Below, in pieces: positions 44,767 to 56,125 of a DNA stretch of 64,000 nucleotides. The notes under the pieces are model-generated. The model was not told where the DNA came from. It saw nothing but the letters and a program-made list of their open reading frames with translations, and did not search any database. Both the position numbers and the translations under genes were made by a program. Numbering within the stretch: position 1 is the first letter of the stretch; each line of letters starts with the position of its first letter. This stretch comes from Bradyrhizobium manausense (GTDB lineage Bacteria; Pseudomonadota; Alphaproteobacteria; Rhizobiales; Xanthobacteraceae): positions 372,001-436,000 of the forward strand of contig NZ_JAFCKB010000002.1 in NCBI RefSeq assembly GCF_018130615.1. The letters are read 5' to 3'.

Positions 44767-45564
44767 ATGAGCAGGAAAAGACGCCGACAAACCACGCTGC
44801 GTGCGCCCTATCTGAGGCGCGTCTGGCTCGACCGCGCACGGGTTGAAGACTGGGAGGCTTATCCGTTCTGCCTTCCGGTGTTCAGGGACGAGTTCGACCA
44901 CAGCTTCGACGCCGCCGTTACGATCATCGTTGGCGAGAATGGCACGGGCAAGTCGACTATCCTCGAAGGCATCGCAGGGATGGCCGGCTTTGCGAGCATC
45001 GGCGGGCGCAAGGGTTTTCATGAGCTCGACGGCGGCGGCATCGAGATCACCGGCGACGAGCTGTCGTCAGCGTTGAGGGCTGCGTGGGTGCCGAAGGTGA
45101 CCGACGGCTGGTTCTTTCGGGCGGAGACATTCTTTTCGGTCGCGCGTTATCTGGACCGCTCGGCGGTAGATGCAGCGACAGCCATGGAAGGCGTGTTTGG
45201 TGCGAGCGTTCAGGAAGCGCCGGACTATCTCTCCTTTTCGCATGGCGAGGGCTTTCTGGTCTTCTTCGAGGAGCGCTGCCAGAAGCAGGGCATCTACATT
45301 TTCGACGAGCCGGAATCGGCGCTGTCGCCGGCGCGGCAGATGGACTTTCTCAAGCTGCTGCATCGCATGGATCTCTCCGGCAATTGTCAGGTCATCATGG
45401 CGACCCACGCGCCGCTGCTGATGGCCTATCCCAATGCGCAATTGCTTCGACTCGGCAAATATGGCCTCGAACCGACAACGGTCGAGCAGACTGATCATTA
45501 TCGGGTCATGCGAGAGTTCTGCGCCGACCCGCGCGGCTTCGTCGAGGCGACGCTGGCGGAATAA
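44767..45564 (+). CDS. AAA-family ATPase (ABC/RecF-like), intact copy
   Basis: A 265-residue soluble ATPase. Walker A is GENGTGKST at 56-64, the ABC-type signature region is in YLSFSHGEGFLVFFEERC, and Walker B is YIFDEPESALSPARQ near 177, with the switch His in MATHAPLLM. This is the small overcoming-type predicted ATPase family with no associated nuclease. It follows the broken copy by 12 bases. The role is unknown; similar genes are annotated as AAA family ATPase. Confidence 0.88.
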   Translation: MSRKRRRQTTLRAPYLRRVWLDRARVEDWEAYPFCLPVFRDEFDHSFDAAVTIIVGENGTGKSTILEGIAGMAGFASIGGRKGFHELDGGGIEITGDELSSALRAAWVPKVTDGWFFRAETFFSVARYLDRSAVDAATAMEGVFGASVQEAPDYLSFSHGEGFLVFFEERCQKQGIYIFDEPESALSPARQMDFLKLLHRMDLSGNCQVIMATHAPLLMAYPNAQLLRLGKYGLEPTTVEQTDHYRVMREFCADPRGFVEATLAE

Positions 45565-45576
45565 GTGAGCGGTCGA

Positions 45577-47649
45577 TCACCACGGGCTGGCGCGCATTTT
45601 CGTCATGGCCAGATAGGTCGATTCATTAAAGCCCGATATCCCTGTCGAGCTCGATCCTTGGAAGAGGTCGAGCACGGGCGAGTAGGTCTGGCTGGCGTTC
45701 TTTGCGTCGTACATGGCCGAGAAACGGCTGAGCAGCTTTGAAACTTTCGCGGGATCGCCGAGATCTTTGAGATTGAGGTATTTTTCCACGATCCTGGCTT
45801 GCTGATCGATCTGCATCGAAGCCATCTGGTCAGGCAGATCGAAGGTGGTGCGAAATACTTCCGAAAGGGCCTTGTCGGCTAGGATGTCGTAAGCGGACGT
45901 GACGTGTCCCGCCATGCGCTGGAAATACAGCGCCAGACGAACGCCGGGATTTGTATCCCCCTGCTGTTGCTCCAGGCTCTGCTCGAGATAGTTCTTTTGC
46001 GTTGCGAGAAATTGATCGCGCTTTTGCGGGCCAATCATCGCAAGTCGCGCGACGTTGCCCTTGCTGTCAAAATTGAACGACGCCGCGATCTCGGCAAAAC
46101 GCGGATCGCTCTCCGTGTTCGCGAAGCTCTTGGGATCGTTGAGATCGGAGGCGAAGATCTTCTTGAGATAGGCGGTACTCACGTTCGCAGGCTCCAGACC
46201 CTTGGCGACCAGAATGAAGTCGACCAGATTCCTGTTTGAGAGCAGATCGGAATCGCTCTTGATGGTGCCAATCGACTGTTGATAGTCCGTCGCTTCCTTC
46301 TGGGCTTGAGCTTTGACTTTCGCCTGGTCCTGCGTGCTTGCAGATTTCAATTTCGCGATGACGTAGTCTTTCGCGATATCGAGGATTTCGGCCGAATCCT
46401 GGGCCGCCAGGGGTGTCGTCAGATTGCCTTTGGCGTCGAAGTTGAACGCACGCGCGAGCTTGACGTATCGATCGTCCTTGAGCGTATAGACATAGCTCTT
46501 GGGGTCGTTGAGGTCGCTTTCGAGCACAGCCTTCACGGTGGACTGCGAGACTTGTGTAGGGTCGAGGCCGACTGCTGCCAGCGCGAAATTATACGCGACG
46601 GGCGAGGACACCAGCGCCTGCAGCGTATTCACATTGGGAATGGCTTTTCTGAATTGCCCGATGACCAAGGCTTCCTGCAGCGGACTTGCCGCTGCATAAA
46701 CAGCCGACTTGCTGTTGTCGAAACTCTGGTTCGTGCTTGCGAGGTTTGCACCGGTCTGCGCGGAGGTGCCTGGTGGAAGCGATCCGTCGGGCGAAAATTC
46801 GAACGCGCCGGCCAGGTTCATGAACCGGCCCGTCATCGCGATGGCGTCGTTGGTGCTTGATATGCTGCTCACGGCGGACTGCAGGCGGTATCTTTCGACC
46901 AATATCTGGACGTTCAATTGATCGACGTCAGCGCCGGGTTGCGACAGTTGAGCCGTGTAGTCGGCGATCTTCGTGCTGGCGTCGGTTGCATCCGATTTGG
47001 CTTGAGCTAGCTGGACGTTGAGGCCATCCAGCTGGGACGAGAAGGTGACATTGACGTAGCTGTTCGGGTCGGATGGGTCACTGGACAGGACCTGCTTGAT
47101 CGTGTCGCGTGGCCACTTGCTCTGATCGATCCCGAAAGCCGACGCGACATAGTTGCGAAGACGATCGTCGTTGAGAAGCTCGTCGACGCTGGTCACGCTG
47201 CCAATCTTGGCATTGTAGTATGTCGTGTCGGCGGCAACTGCATCGACGTTGCTCTTCATGGCCGCCGTGTACAGTCCGATCATGTCGTCGGTCTGGTTCT
47301 CCGATTGCGCGACCTTCGTTTCACCGCTGGCGAAGGAAAAGGCCGCGGCAAACTCCCGGTAACGCTTGTCGATCAGCGTATTGGCAAAGCCCTTGGAGTC
47401 CGTGAGATCGCTCTGCAGCACTTTCTTCATGAAGGCCTTGGCATAGGCCATGTCTTCCAGGCCAAAGGCCTTCGTCGCGTAATGATACAGGCGATAGTCG
47501 TTCATCAGGTCGTCGACGGTCCGCACCTTGCCGATGTTGGCTTTGTAGTAGAGGACTTCGCGCGATACGTCTGATTGCTGCGCCACCCGCGTCAGAGACT
47601 GCGTGAGATTGCGCGCGACGTAGCTGTAGCTGAAGTAGGTGGACACCAT
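45577..47649 (-). CDS. DUF1217 domain protein with four repeats
   Basis: A 690-residue protein of the DUF1217 family, which in rhizobia is linked to flagella. Four repeats are visible, each with a pattern like YYKANIGKVRTVDDLMNDYRL, an A-x-G-L segment, then K-x-VLQSDL-D-KGFANTL and F-x-FA/D ending. They lie at about 20-110, 150-230, 335-420 and 465-545. The C-terminal part (YFQRMAGHVTSAYDILADKAL) is the conserved tail. I chose the ATG at 47649, with AGGAA upstream. No signal peptide; export, if any, would be by the flagellar route. No flagellar genes are nearby. Confidence 0.8.
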   Translation of the reverse strand: MVSTYFSYSYVARNLTQSLTRVAQQSDVSREVLYYKANIGKVRTVDDLMNDYRLYHYATKAFGLEDMAYAKAFMKKVLQSDLTDSKGFANTLIDKRYREFAAAFSFASGETKVAQSENQTDDMIGLYTAAMKSNVDAVAADTTYYNAKIGSVTSVDELLNDDRLRNYVASAFGIDQSKWPRDTIKQVLSSDPSDPNSYVNVTFSSQLDGLNVQLAQAKSDATDASTKIADYTAQLSQPGADVDQLNVQILVERYRLQSAVSSISSTNDAIAMTGRFMNLAGAFEFSPDGSLPPGTSAQTGANLASTNQSFDNSKSAVYAAASPLQEALVIGQFRKAIPNVNTLQALVSSPVAYNFALAAVGLDPTQVSQSTVKAVLESDLNDPKSYVYTLKDDRYVKLARAFNFDAKGNLTTPLAAQDSAEILDIAKDYVIAKLKSASTQDQAKVKAQAQKEATDYQQSIGTIKSDSDLLSNRNLVDFILVAKGLEPANVSTAYLKKIFASDLNDPKSFANTESDPRFAEIAASFNFDSKGNVARLAMIGPQKRDQFLATQKNYLEQSLEQQQGDTNPGVRLALYFQRMAGHVTSAYDILADKALSEVFRTTFDLPDQMASMQIDQQARIVEKYLNLKDLGDPAKVSKLLSRFSAMYDAKNASQTYSPVLDLFQGSSSTGISGFNESTYLAMTKMRASPW

Positions 47650-48105
47650 GGGGAATTCCTGACGGCTCGGCGGGTCCTGGACGTCCGTCAATCATTGCCG
47701 GGTCGCAAGGCAGGGGCTGGCTTCATGCCAGCACTCAGAAACATTGTTTCAATTCATTACTGCGATTCTGAGTGGCAACCTTAGGTGTCGCTTGCGTCCA
47801 AGCGCCGCATCGGATGCATCTCTCCGGCAAGCTTCCCGCAAGCAAGATGTGGGAGGAGGTTCTTTTCCCTGGAATGCCCGGGACATGATGTATTTCCGAA
47901 TTCGCGTAAAGCGAAGTATTCGCTCTGGACCCATTTGACCATCGTCTGGCGCGCCTTGCCCGCCGGGCAACGCATGGGCTTCTAGGCCGCGGGCAGCATT
48001 GCCGCCACGCCGTCGCCACGAAGCAGTCTCCCCAGGGTCCAAAAATGCGTTACGATGCCCTTAGCGCGCCTCAAGTCGCGCCTGGTGAAAGGATGAGGAA
48101 ACGAG
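47650..48105. other. 456-base intergenic region
   Basis: Lies between the divergent DUF1217 and SRPBCC genes and must contain both promoters. Several short overlapping frames exist on both strands, but none resembles a protein family. A small inverted repeat CTTGCCCGCCGGGCAACG occurs near 47956. No RNA gene seen. Confidence 0.45.
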
Positions 48106-48672
48106 ATGAGGAAGACGATCGGTCGTGCGATCGCCGGGGTGGCGGTGCTTGCAGTGACGGGGATGGCTCTGACGGCGGCTTTTGTCCCGGCCAGGGCGCA
48201 TGGCCCGACCCGGCAGAAGGTGCGGGAATCCATCGAGATCAATGCGCCGGCGGCCAAGGTCTGGGCAGTGATCGGCAATTTCCAGGATATGAGCTGGCTG
48301 CCGCCGGTTACCAAGACTGAGGGCGAGAAGGGCAATGAGATCGGCGCGACGCGGCGGCTGACCCTGACGGGAGGTGCCACGGTCGACGAGGAGCTCTACA
48401 AGTTTGACGCCGCCGCCATGACCTATTCATACCGGATCACTGCCGTGGACGTGAAGGTGCTGCCGGTCAACAACTATTCCTCGACGCTGACGGTGACGCC
48501 GAGCGCCGACGGCAAGGGTGCAACGCTGGAATGGGCCGGCGCGTTCTATCGCGGCTTTCCGAACAACGATCCGCCGCCAGAGCTGAGCGATGAGGCCTCG
48601 GTCAAGGCGGTGAAGGGGCTGTATCAGACCGGCCTCGAAGCGCTGAAGAAGAAGATCGAGAGCGGAAGCTGA
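48106..48672 (+). CDS. exported SRPBCC (START-like) family protein
   Basis: A 188-residue protein of the Bet v1-like fold with a signal peptide (RAIAGVAVLAVTGMALTAAFVPARA). The core IEINAPAAKVWAVIGNFQDMSWLPPVTKTE is typical of polyketide-cyclase/SRPBCC proteins. Such proteins bind hydrophobic ligands. The YVTN propeller gene begins two bases after its stop, so the two are one operon. In other bacteria this pair is found near PQQ-dependent alcohol oxidation genes; none is visible here. Confidence 0.85.
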   Translation: MRKTIGRAIAGVAVLAVTGMALTAAFVPARAHGPTRQKVRESIEINAPAAKVWAVIGNFQDMSWLPPVTKTEGEKGNEIGATRRLTLTGGATVDEELYKFDAAAMTYSYRITAVDVKVLPVNNYSSTLTVTPSADGKGATLEWAGAFYRGFPNNDPPPELSDEASVKAVKGLYQTGLEALKKKIESGS

Positions 48673-48674
48673 CC

Positions 48675-49613
48675 GTGCGGGTCCTGGTCCTGGCGGCGCT
48701 CGCCGCCAGCGTCGCGAACGCCTCGGCGGAAGAGGCGTTCGTCACCAACCAGCTCAGCGACGACCTGATGGTCGTCGACCTCGCCACGTCGCGCAGCGTC
48801 GCGACCATCCCGATCGGCGGCAAGCCGGCGGGCGTTGCCGTCACCGCGGACGGCCGCTTTGCCTATGTGACGAGCCCCGATGCCAAGGCGGTGACGGTGG
48901 TGGACGCCGCCACACGGCAGGTCGCCGGCCGCATCGAGGTCGGCGGTGGGCCGCTCGGCATCGCCGTGACACCCGACGGCAAGACAGTCTATGTCGCCGA
49001 CTGGTACGCGGCTGCGGTGCGGGTGATCGATGCGGGGGCGCGCAGCGTCACCGCCAGCATCACCGTCGGGGCCTCGCCATCGGGGCTCGCGGTGACGCCT
49101 GATGGCAAGCTGCTGCTCTCGGCGGACCGCGACGACGACAGCGTCTCGGTGGTGGATACCGCAACGCGCGAGCGCAAGGCGGTCATCAAGGTCGGCACGC
49201 GCCCGTTCGGTGTCACCATCGATGCCGAGGGCAAGCGCGCCTACACCGCCAATGTCGGCTCCAACGACGTCTCCGTGATCGACATCGCGGAGGCACGCGA
49301 GATCGGCCGTGTGCCAGTCGGGATGCGGCCCTATGCCGTGGCGCTGACGCTCGGCCGCGGCTTCGTCACCGATCAATATGGTGGCACGGTCAGCGTGTTC
49401 GACGTTGCGACGCTGAAGCCGATCAAGCGCATCAATGTCGGCGATTACCCCGAAGGCATCAATGCGACCGCCGACGGCAAGCGCATCATCGTCGCCTGTT
49501 GGGAGAGCAACACGCTGGATATCATCGATGCCACCGACCTCAAGGTGATCGGCGAGGTCAAGACCGGCGACGGCCCGCGCGCGTTCGGGGCGTTCTTGCG
49601 GAAGACGGAGTAG
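48675..49613 (+). CDS. YVTN-type beta-propeller protein
   Basis: A 312-residue exported beta-propeller. A short signal peptide (GTG start, RVLVLAALAASVANASA) precedes about seven repeats of the form V-D-x-A-T-R-x-V-x-x-I-x-V-G-x-x-P-x-G-I-A-V-T-P-D-G-K-x-V-Y-V, with a YVTS variant in the first blades. Proteins of this kind bind partners in the periplasm. Coupled to the SRPBCC gene. Confidence 0.88.
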   Translation: MRVLVLAALAASVANASAEEAFVTNQLSDDLMVVDLATSRSVATIPIGGKPAGVAVTADGRFAYVTSPDAKAVTVVDAATRQVAGRIEVGGGPLGIAVTPDGKTVYVADWYAAAVRVIDAGARSVTASITVGASPSGLAVTPDGKLLLSADRDDDSVSVVDTATRERKAVIKVGTRPFGVTIDAEGKRAYTANVGSNDVSVIDIAEAREIGRVPVGMRPYAVALTLGRGFVTDQYGGTVSVFDVATLKPIKRINVGDYPEGINATADGKRIIVACWESNTLDIIDATDLKVIGEVKTGDGPRAFGAFLRKTE

Positions 49614-49620
49614 GGCAGCG

Positions 49621-50538
49621 CTATTTCGACGCGGCGAATTCCCGCAGTTTCACGAAAAAATCCCTCAGGATTGGGTTGCGACCGTAGGTCACGTAGCGGA
49701 TCGGATGCCGCCTTCGGTCGATGCTCCACGTCATCTGATCGGTGAGAACGGGGGCGGGGATGATCACGCTCGGTGCCCACATCGGATCGAGCAGCCAGCC
49801 GACCGGCGCCATGTCCCAGATCTCCTTGGCCCAGCCCATGTGGTCGGACGAATATTCCTTGAACCGCATCGCGAGGAACGCGCCGATGCCGCCGTGCGGT
49901 TCGACGTAGCGTTCGATCTCCGGCACCGTCGAGTGCAGGCGCGAGGTAACGCCCTTGCACGGCACTAGGACGAGTGGCACGCCGCTGTCAAGCAGCACCT
50001 GCGCGCCGCCGACGTCCTGCTTGAGGTTGAACTCGACGGTATCGGGCCATTCCAGCGCATGGCCGCCAAGCCAGACCACTACGATCCGGTCGATGATGTC
50101 AGGCGCCCTGAGCAGGGCCGAGGCGACGTTGCTGATGGCGCCGATGGCGATGACGAAAAGCGGATTTTCGGCGGAACCGGTGCGCGCCCGGACCACGAGG
50201 TCGTCAACGGCGGGCGCCGTCTGCGCCGCCTTGCCGGGGCCGATATAGTCGGTGACGCCGCGATGAACCAGACCATCCGGCGCGACATTCAGACGCTCCA
50301 GCAGACGCAGGATTTCCTGATAGCTCAGCTCCATGCCGTGTCCGGGACTGTCCGCGCGCGGGTTGAAGAACGGCGCGGCGTAGATCGCCTCGACGTCGAA
50401 CCGCTCCGGCGACAGCAGCATCTGCACCAGCGCGAACTGATCGTCGATCTCGTTATAAGTGTCGGTGTCGAGCACGACGCGGACCTTGCCGACGGGAGGT
50501 TCCAGGAGTTTGAGGCGGGCTGCGTCCGTGAGTGTCAT
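49621..50538 (-). CDS. nucleoside hydrolase
   Basis: Inosine-uridine-type hydrolase of 305 residues that splits nucleosides into base and ribose. The calcium-binding motif VVLDTDTYNEIDDQFAL (N-terminal D-x-D and DD) is nearly canonical (usual form DTDPGxDDA). Supporting segments are NPLFVIAIGAISNVASALL and VWLGGHALEWPDTVEFN. The replacement of the usual PG by TYN in the loop places it in the divergent IunH-like subgroup, as found in rhizobia. It converges with the YVTN gene. Specificity is unknown. Confidence 0.85.
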   Translation of the reverse strand: MTLTDAARLKLLEPPVGKVRVVLDTDTYNEIDDQFALVQMLLSPERFDVEAIYAAPFFNPRADSPGHGMELSYQEILRLLERLNVAPDGLVHRGVTDYIGPGKAAQTAPAVDDLVVRARTGSAENPLFVIAIGAISNVASALLRAPDIIDRIVVVWLGGHALEWPDTVEFNLKQDVGGAQVLLDSGVPLVLVPCKGVTSRLHSTVPEIERYVEPHGGIGAFLAMRFKEYSSDHMGWAKEIWDMAPVGWLLDPMWAPSVIIPAPVLTDQMTWSIDRRRHPIRYVTYGRNPILRDFFVKLREFAASK

Positions 50539-50555
50539 GAGCTCTCCAAGTGAGA

Positions 50556-50671
50556 GTAGGGTGGGTTAGCCGATCACACGCGCGGTGCTTCAGCACACGA
50601 GGGCGCAAGGCGTAACCCACCATGCCACGCGCGATCGAAGTGGTGGGTTACGCTTCGCTAACCCACCCTAC
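50556..50671. repeat. palindromic repeat (GTAGGGTGGGTTAGC family)
   Basis: Outer arms GTAGGGTGGGTTAGC and GCTAACCCACCCTAC are perfect inverted repeats of 15 bases. Inside, GCGTAACCCACCATGCC and GTGGGTTACGC give a second pairing, so the unit is a long cruciform. This family is dispersed in Bradyrhizobium genomes. It lies at the end of the HAD gene, whose last seven sense codons and stop fall within it. Confidence 0.8.
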
Positions 50672-51298
50672 AAGGCGGCAGACCACGCCCGCAATCTCAT
50701 CCATCTGCGCGAACATGTGATCGGGCGCAAGCGCCTGCAACGCCGCCGGCGCGGCATAGCCCCAGCTGACTGCGCCGCAGGAAATCCCCACTGCGCGCGC
50801 CGCCTCGATGTCGCGCACCTCGTCGCCGATCGCGATGACCTTGCCCGCCTCGACGCCGGCACGCCGGATCACCCGGCGGAATTTCGCGGGCTTGCCGAAC
50901 ACCGATGCCGAGCAGTCGAAATGCGAGAATAGCGCGGCGGCCTCGCCGAGCTTGGTCTTCGCATTGGCCTCGCTGTCGGAGCTCACCAGCGCCAGCTGTA
51001 CGCCGCTGTCCGCGAGCGTCCGCAGCATCGCTTCGGCGCCCGCAAACAGCGAAATCTCCCCCGCCGCCTCGCCCTTCAGCCGCCGCGCATATCGCGCGAT
51101 CGCCGGCAGCTTCCACACGGGCACCTCGAGCCGGCTGAGGATCTCGCGCGTCGACGCATGCCGCAGCCCTTCGACATCCTCATCCCTGACACGCCGAAAG
51201 CCGAAGCGATCTGCGACGTCGTTGATGGTGCGCAGGAACCAGGGGAAGCTGTCGACGAGGGTGCCGTCGAGGTCGAAGATGGCAAGGGAGAAGGGCAT
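50648..51298 (-). CDS. HAD-family hydrolase (phosphoglycolate-phosphatase-like)
   Basis: A 216-residue phosphatase of the haloacid dehalogenase superfamily. Motif I is AIFDLDGTLVDSF, motif II is LALVSSDSEANA, and motifs III/IV are KPAKFRRVIR and VIAIGDEVRDIEAARAVG. A small helical cap sits between motifs I and II. The last seven residues (VGWVSEA) and the stop are encoded by the palindromic repeat at 50556-50671, so the native C terminus was probably replaced. Substrate unknown. Confidence 0.88.
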   Translation of the reverse strand: MPFSLAIFDLDGTLVDSFPWFLRTINDVADRFGFRRVRDEDVEGLRHASTREILSRLEVPVWKLPAIARYARRLKGEAAGEISLFAGAEAMLRTLADSGVQLALVSSDSEANAKTKLGEAAALFSHFDCSASVFGKPAKFRRVIRRAGVEAGKVIAIGDEVRDIEAARAVGISCGAVSWGYAAPAALQALAPDHMFAQMDEIAGVVCRLVGWVSEA

Positions 51299-51316
51299 GG
51301 AGGAGAAATCGCGCCG

Positions 51317-51880
51317 TTAGGAGTTCCACACGGTCTCCTCGGTCCACCCAAGTTCGGCGAACTCGGAGGCCCGAAGCGGCGCTTCTCCTTCTGCAAAGAA
51401 CTCATCGAGCTGTGGCGGTGCGACTGACGTTTCGGACAGCATGGCGTGCGCCTGCCCGCGATGATGGATCTGATGCTGGAAGAGATGCATCAGCAGCCGG
51501 TCGCGCCGCTCGGTCTGCACGCGCGTATCGCGGTTGACCTTCACGATGTCATTGAGCCCTGAGGGTGTCAGTGCATCGCACACGGCAATCAGGCGCTTGT
51601 CGATCGCGGCTTGGGCAGGCTTCAGCGCGCCGAGGGCAGGAAAGGGCACCTCGTTCTTCCAGGCCGCCGGTCCGAGCCACCCGCCCTCGAGTGCATCGAT
51701 GTAGAAGAGGTCGACGATGTAGATGTGGTTCAGCGTGCGCTGCAAGCTCGGAAAGAAGCCGGTGCGGTGGGCTTCAAATTCCGCCTGGGGTAGTTCGGCG
51801 CAGGCGGTGAGGAGGCGATGGTTGGCCCAGGCATTGTTGTGGGCAAAGGCGCGATAGGTTTGCACAAGTCCTGCGGACAT
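51317..51880 (-). CDS. DinB family protein
   Basis: A 187-residue four-helix protein of the DinB/YfiT type. Metal-ligand histidines are in LNHIYIVDLFY and LFQHQIHHRGQAHAML. Start ATG at 51880. Members act as thiol-dependent transferases or are damage-induced proteins in Bacillus; no activity can be assigned here. It lies downstream of uvrA on the same strand and 18 bases from the HAD gene, and it may be cotranscribed with the HAD gene. Confidence 0.88.
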   Translation of the reverse strand: MSAGLVQTYRAFAHNNAWANHRLLTACAELPQAEFEAHRTGFFPSLQRTLNHIYIVDLFYIDALEGGWLGPAAWKNEVPFPALGALKPAQAAIDKRLIAVCDALTPSGLNDIVKVNRDTRVQTERRDRLLMHLFQHQIHHRGQAHAMLSETSVAPPQLDEFFAEGEAPLRASEFAELGWTEETVWNS

Positions 51881-51909
51881 GTCGGTCCCTTCCCGGATCC
51901 TGATCGACC

Positions 51910-51941
51910 GTGGCGGATTACGCTTCTCTAATCCGCCGTAC
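51910..51941. repeat. short member of the GTGGGTTACGC repeat family
   Basis: GTGGCGGATTACGCTTCTCTAATCCGCCGTAC parallels one end of the 50556-50671 repeat (GTGGGTTACGCTTCGCTAACCCACCCTAC) with compensating changes that keep GGCGGATTA / TAATCCGCC paired. It lies between uvrA and dinB. Confidence 0.65.
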
Positions 51942-51952
51942 GGCCCAAGCTC

Positions 51953-54934
<2,982 letters not shown>

Positions 54935-55031
54935 CCGAGTTGCCCTCAAGGAATCCCAAAGGTGCGCGATCGCGCCGACGTAAAGGCGCGCTTTGCCCGG
55001 AACCGGGATCGGCGCCAATGGGTATGCGAGC

Positions 55032-55046
55032 GAACGTAGGAAGAAC
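55032..55046. promoter_or_regulatory. LexA (SOS) box upstream of uvrA
   Basis: GAAC-GTAGGAA-GAAC fits the alphaproteobacterial LexA site (GTTC-N7-GTTC when read on the uvrA strand). It lies 98 bases before the uvrA start, a plausible promoter position. A second box lies upstream of ssb. Confidence 0.7.
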
Positions 55047-55160
55047 GGAGACGGATTTCCAGTGGGACTTGCGAATCGTCAACGGATTGTTGGCGCGCTG
55101 GCGGGACTTGGCAGCAGGAAGCCCTGTGGAACAGCGGCGGGAGCGTGCCCTCGAAAACAA

Positions 55161-55185
55161 AAAGGCCGGCGCAAGGCCGGCCTTT
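55161..55185 (-). terminator. hairpin terminator after the first Omp25-like gene
   Basis: AAAGGCCGGC-GCAAG-GCCGGCCTTT is a ten-pair stem. Read on the minus strand it is followed by TTGTTTTCG. An almost identical hairpin lies after the second porin gene. Confidence 0.8.
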
Positions 55186-55213
55186 CGTAACGATGTGACG
55201 TCGGTCGCGACGA

Positions 55214-55891
55214 TTAGTACTTTGCGACCACCGGTGCGCCGAAGTGATAGTTCACGCCGATCTGCACGGTGTGGAAGTTGATGGTGCCGGAGGGCAGAGC
55301 GCCCGAGAAGTAGGTCTCGCCGCCCAGGCTGCGATAGAGGTACTCGCCCTTGACCGACCACTGCGGAGCGAAGAATGCCTCGACGCCTGCGCCGACAGTC
55401 CAGCCGGAGTGCCACTTGCTGTCCGACACGGACACGCCGAGTGCGGAGAGGCTGATCTTGTTGTCGATCCAGGCGTAGCCGCCCGTGCCGTAGAACAGGA
55501 CGTTGTTGACGGCGTAGCCGATGCGGCCGCGCACGGTGCCCATCGCGTCGGTCTTCGAGCTCACGGTCACGACACCGAAGCCAGGAACGGTGCCCGCGGC
55601 GGAGGCGCTGACGTCAGCCCAGGCGCCATCAGCCTCGACGCCGAACACGACGTTGCCGGTCTGCCAGTTGTAGCCGGCGGTGCCGCCGACGAACCCACCC
55701 TTCATCTTCGGGTCACCAGAGGCGGCTTCCCAGGCGCCACCACCGACGATACCGAGGTAGAATCCGGTCCAGTTGTAGACCGAGGCCACGGCCACTGGAG
55801 CCTTGGTGTAGGGGCGCGCAGCCAGATCGGCAGCCGAAGCGGCGCCAGTGAGGGCGAGGAGGCAGGCCGAAGCCAAGAAAATCTTCTTCAT
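55214..55891 (-). CDS. outer-membrane beta-barrel protein (Omp25/Omp31-like), copy A
   Basis: A 225-residue precursor with signal peptide (KKIFLASACLLALTGAASA). The mature N terminus ADLAARPYTKAP and the WTGFYLGIVGGGAWEA start are typical of the rhizobial porin family. The barrel strands end in VQIGVNYHFGAPVVAKY, close to the C-terminal aromatic typical of outer-membrane barrels. Start ATG at 55891. A paralogue lies next to it at 56126-56899. Confidence 0.9.
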   Translation of the reverse strand: MKKIFLASACLLALTGAASAADLAARPYTKAPVAVASVYNWTGFYLGIVGGGAWEAASGDPKMKGGFVGGTAGYNWQTGNVVFGVEADGAWADVSASAAGTVPGFGVVTVSSKTDAMGTVRGRIGYAVNNVLFYGTGGYAWIDNKISLSALGVSVSDSKWHSGWTVGAGVEAFFAPQWSVKGEYLYRSLGGETYFSGALPSGTINFHTVQIGVNYHFGAPVVAKY

Positions 55892-56076
55892 ATTCAACAA
55901 ATCCCAGTCCCAGTTTCTGTTTTGACTTCCGTGCGTCGGAAGCAGCATCGGACGCTGTGGTCCAACTTACGCCGTGCTTACACCACTGAAGCTGCAAGTT
56001 GTGTCTCTCAAAAGCCACAACAGATACAAAATGTAACCATTGCTGACCTTTAGTTCCCTCAGGGAACATTCAGCAA

Positions 56077-56101
56077 AAAGGCCGGCGCGAGGCCGGCCTT
56101 T
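56077..56101 (-). terminator. hairpin terminator after the second Omp25-like gene
   Basis: AAAGGCCGGC-GCGAG-GCCGGCCTTT with T-run on the minus strand (TTTGCTG). It differs from the 55161-55185 hairpin only in the loop. Confidence 0.8.
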
Positions 56102-56125
56102 GATTCCCGAATGGTTTCAGATGGA

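Noticed and set aside
41046-44795. 1249-codon minus-strand open frame
   Set aside because: It covers several well-supported plus-strand genes (acyl-CoA synthetase, PCC protein) and has Arg/Gly/Ala-rich low-quality sequence with no domain. Such long antisense frames are normal in GC-rich DNA.
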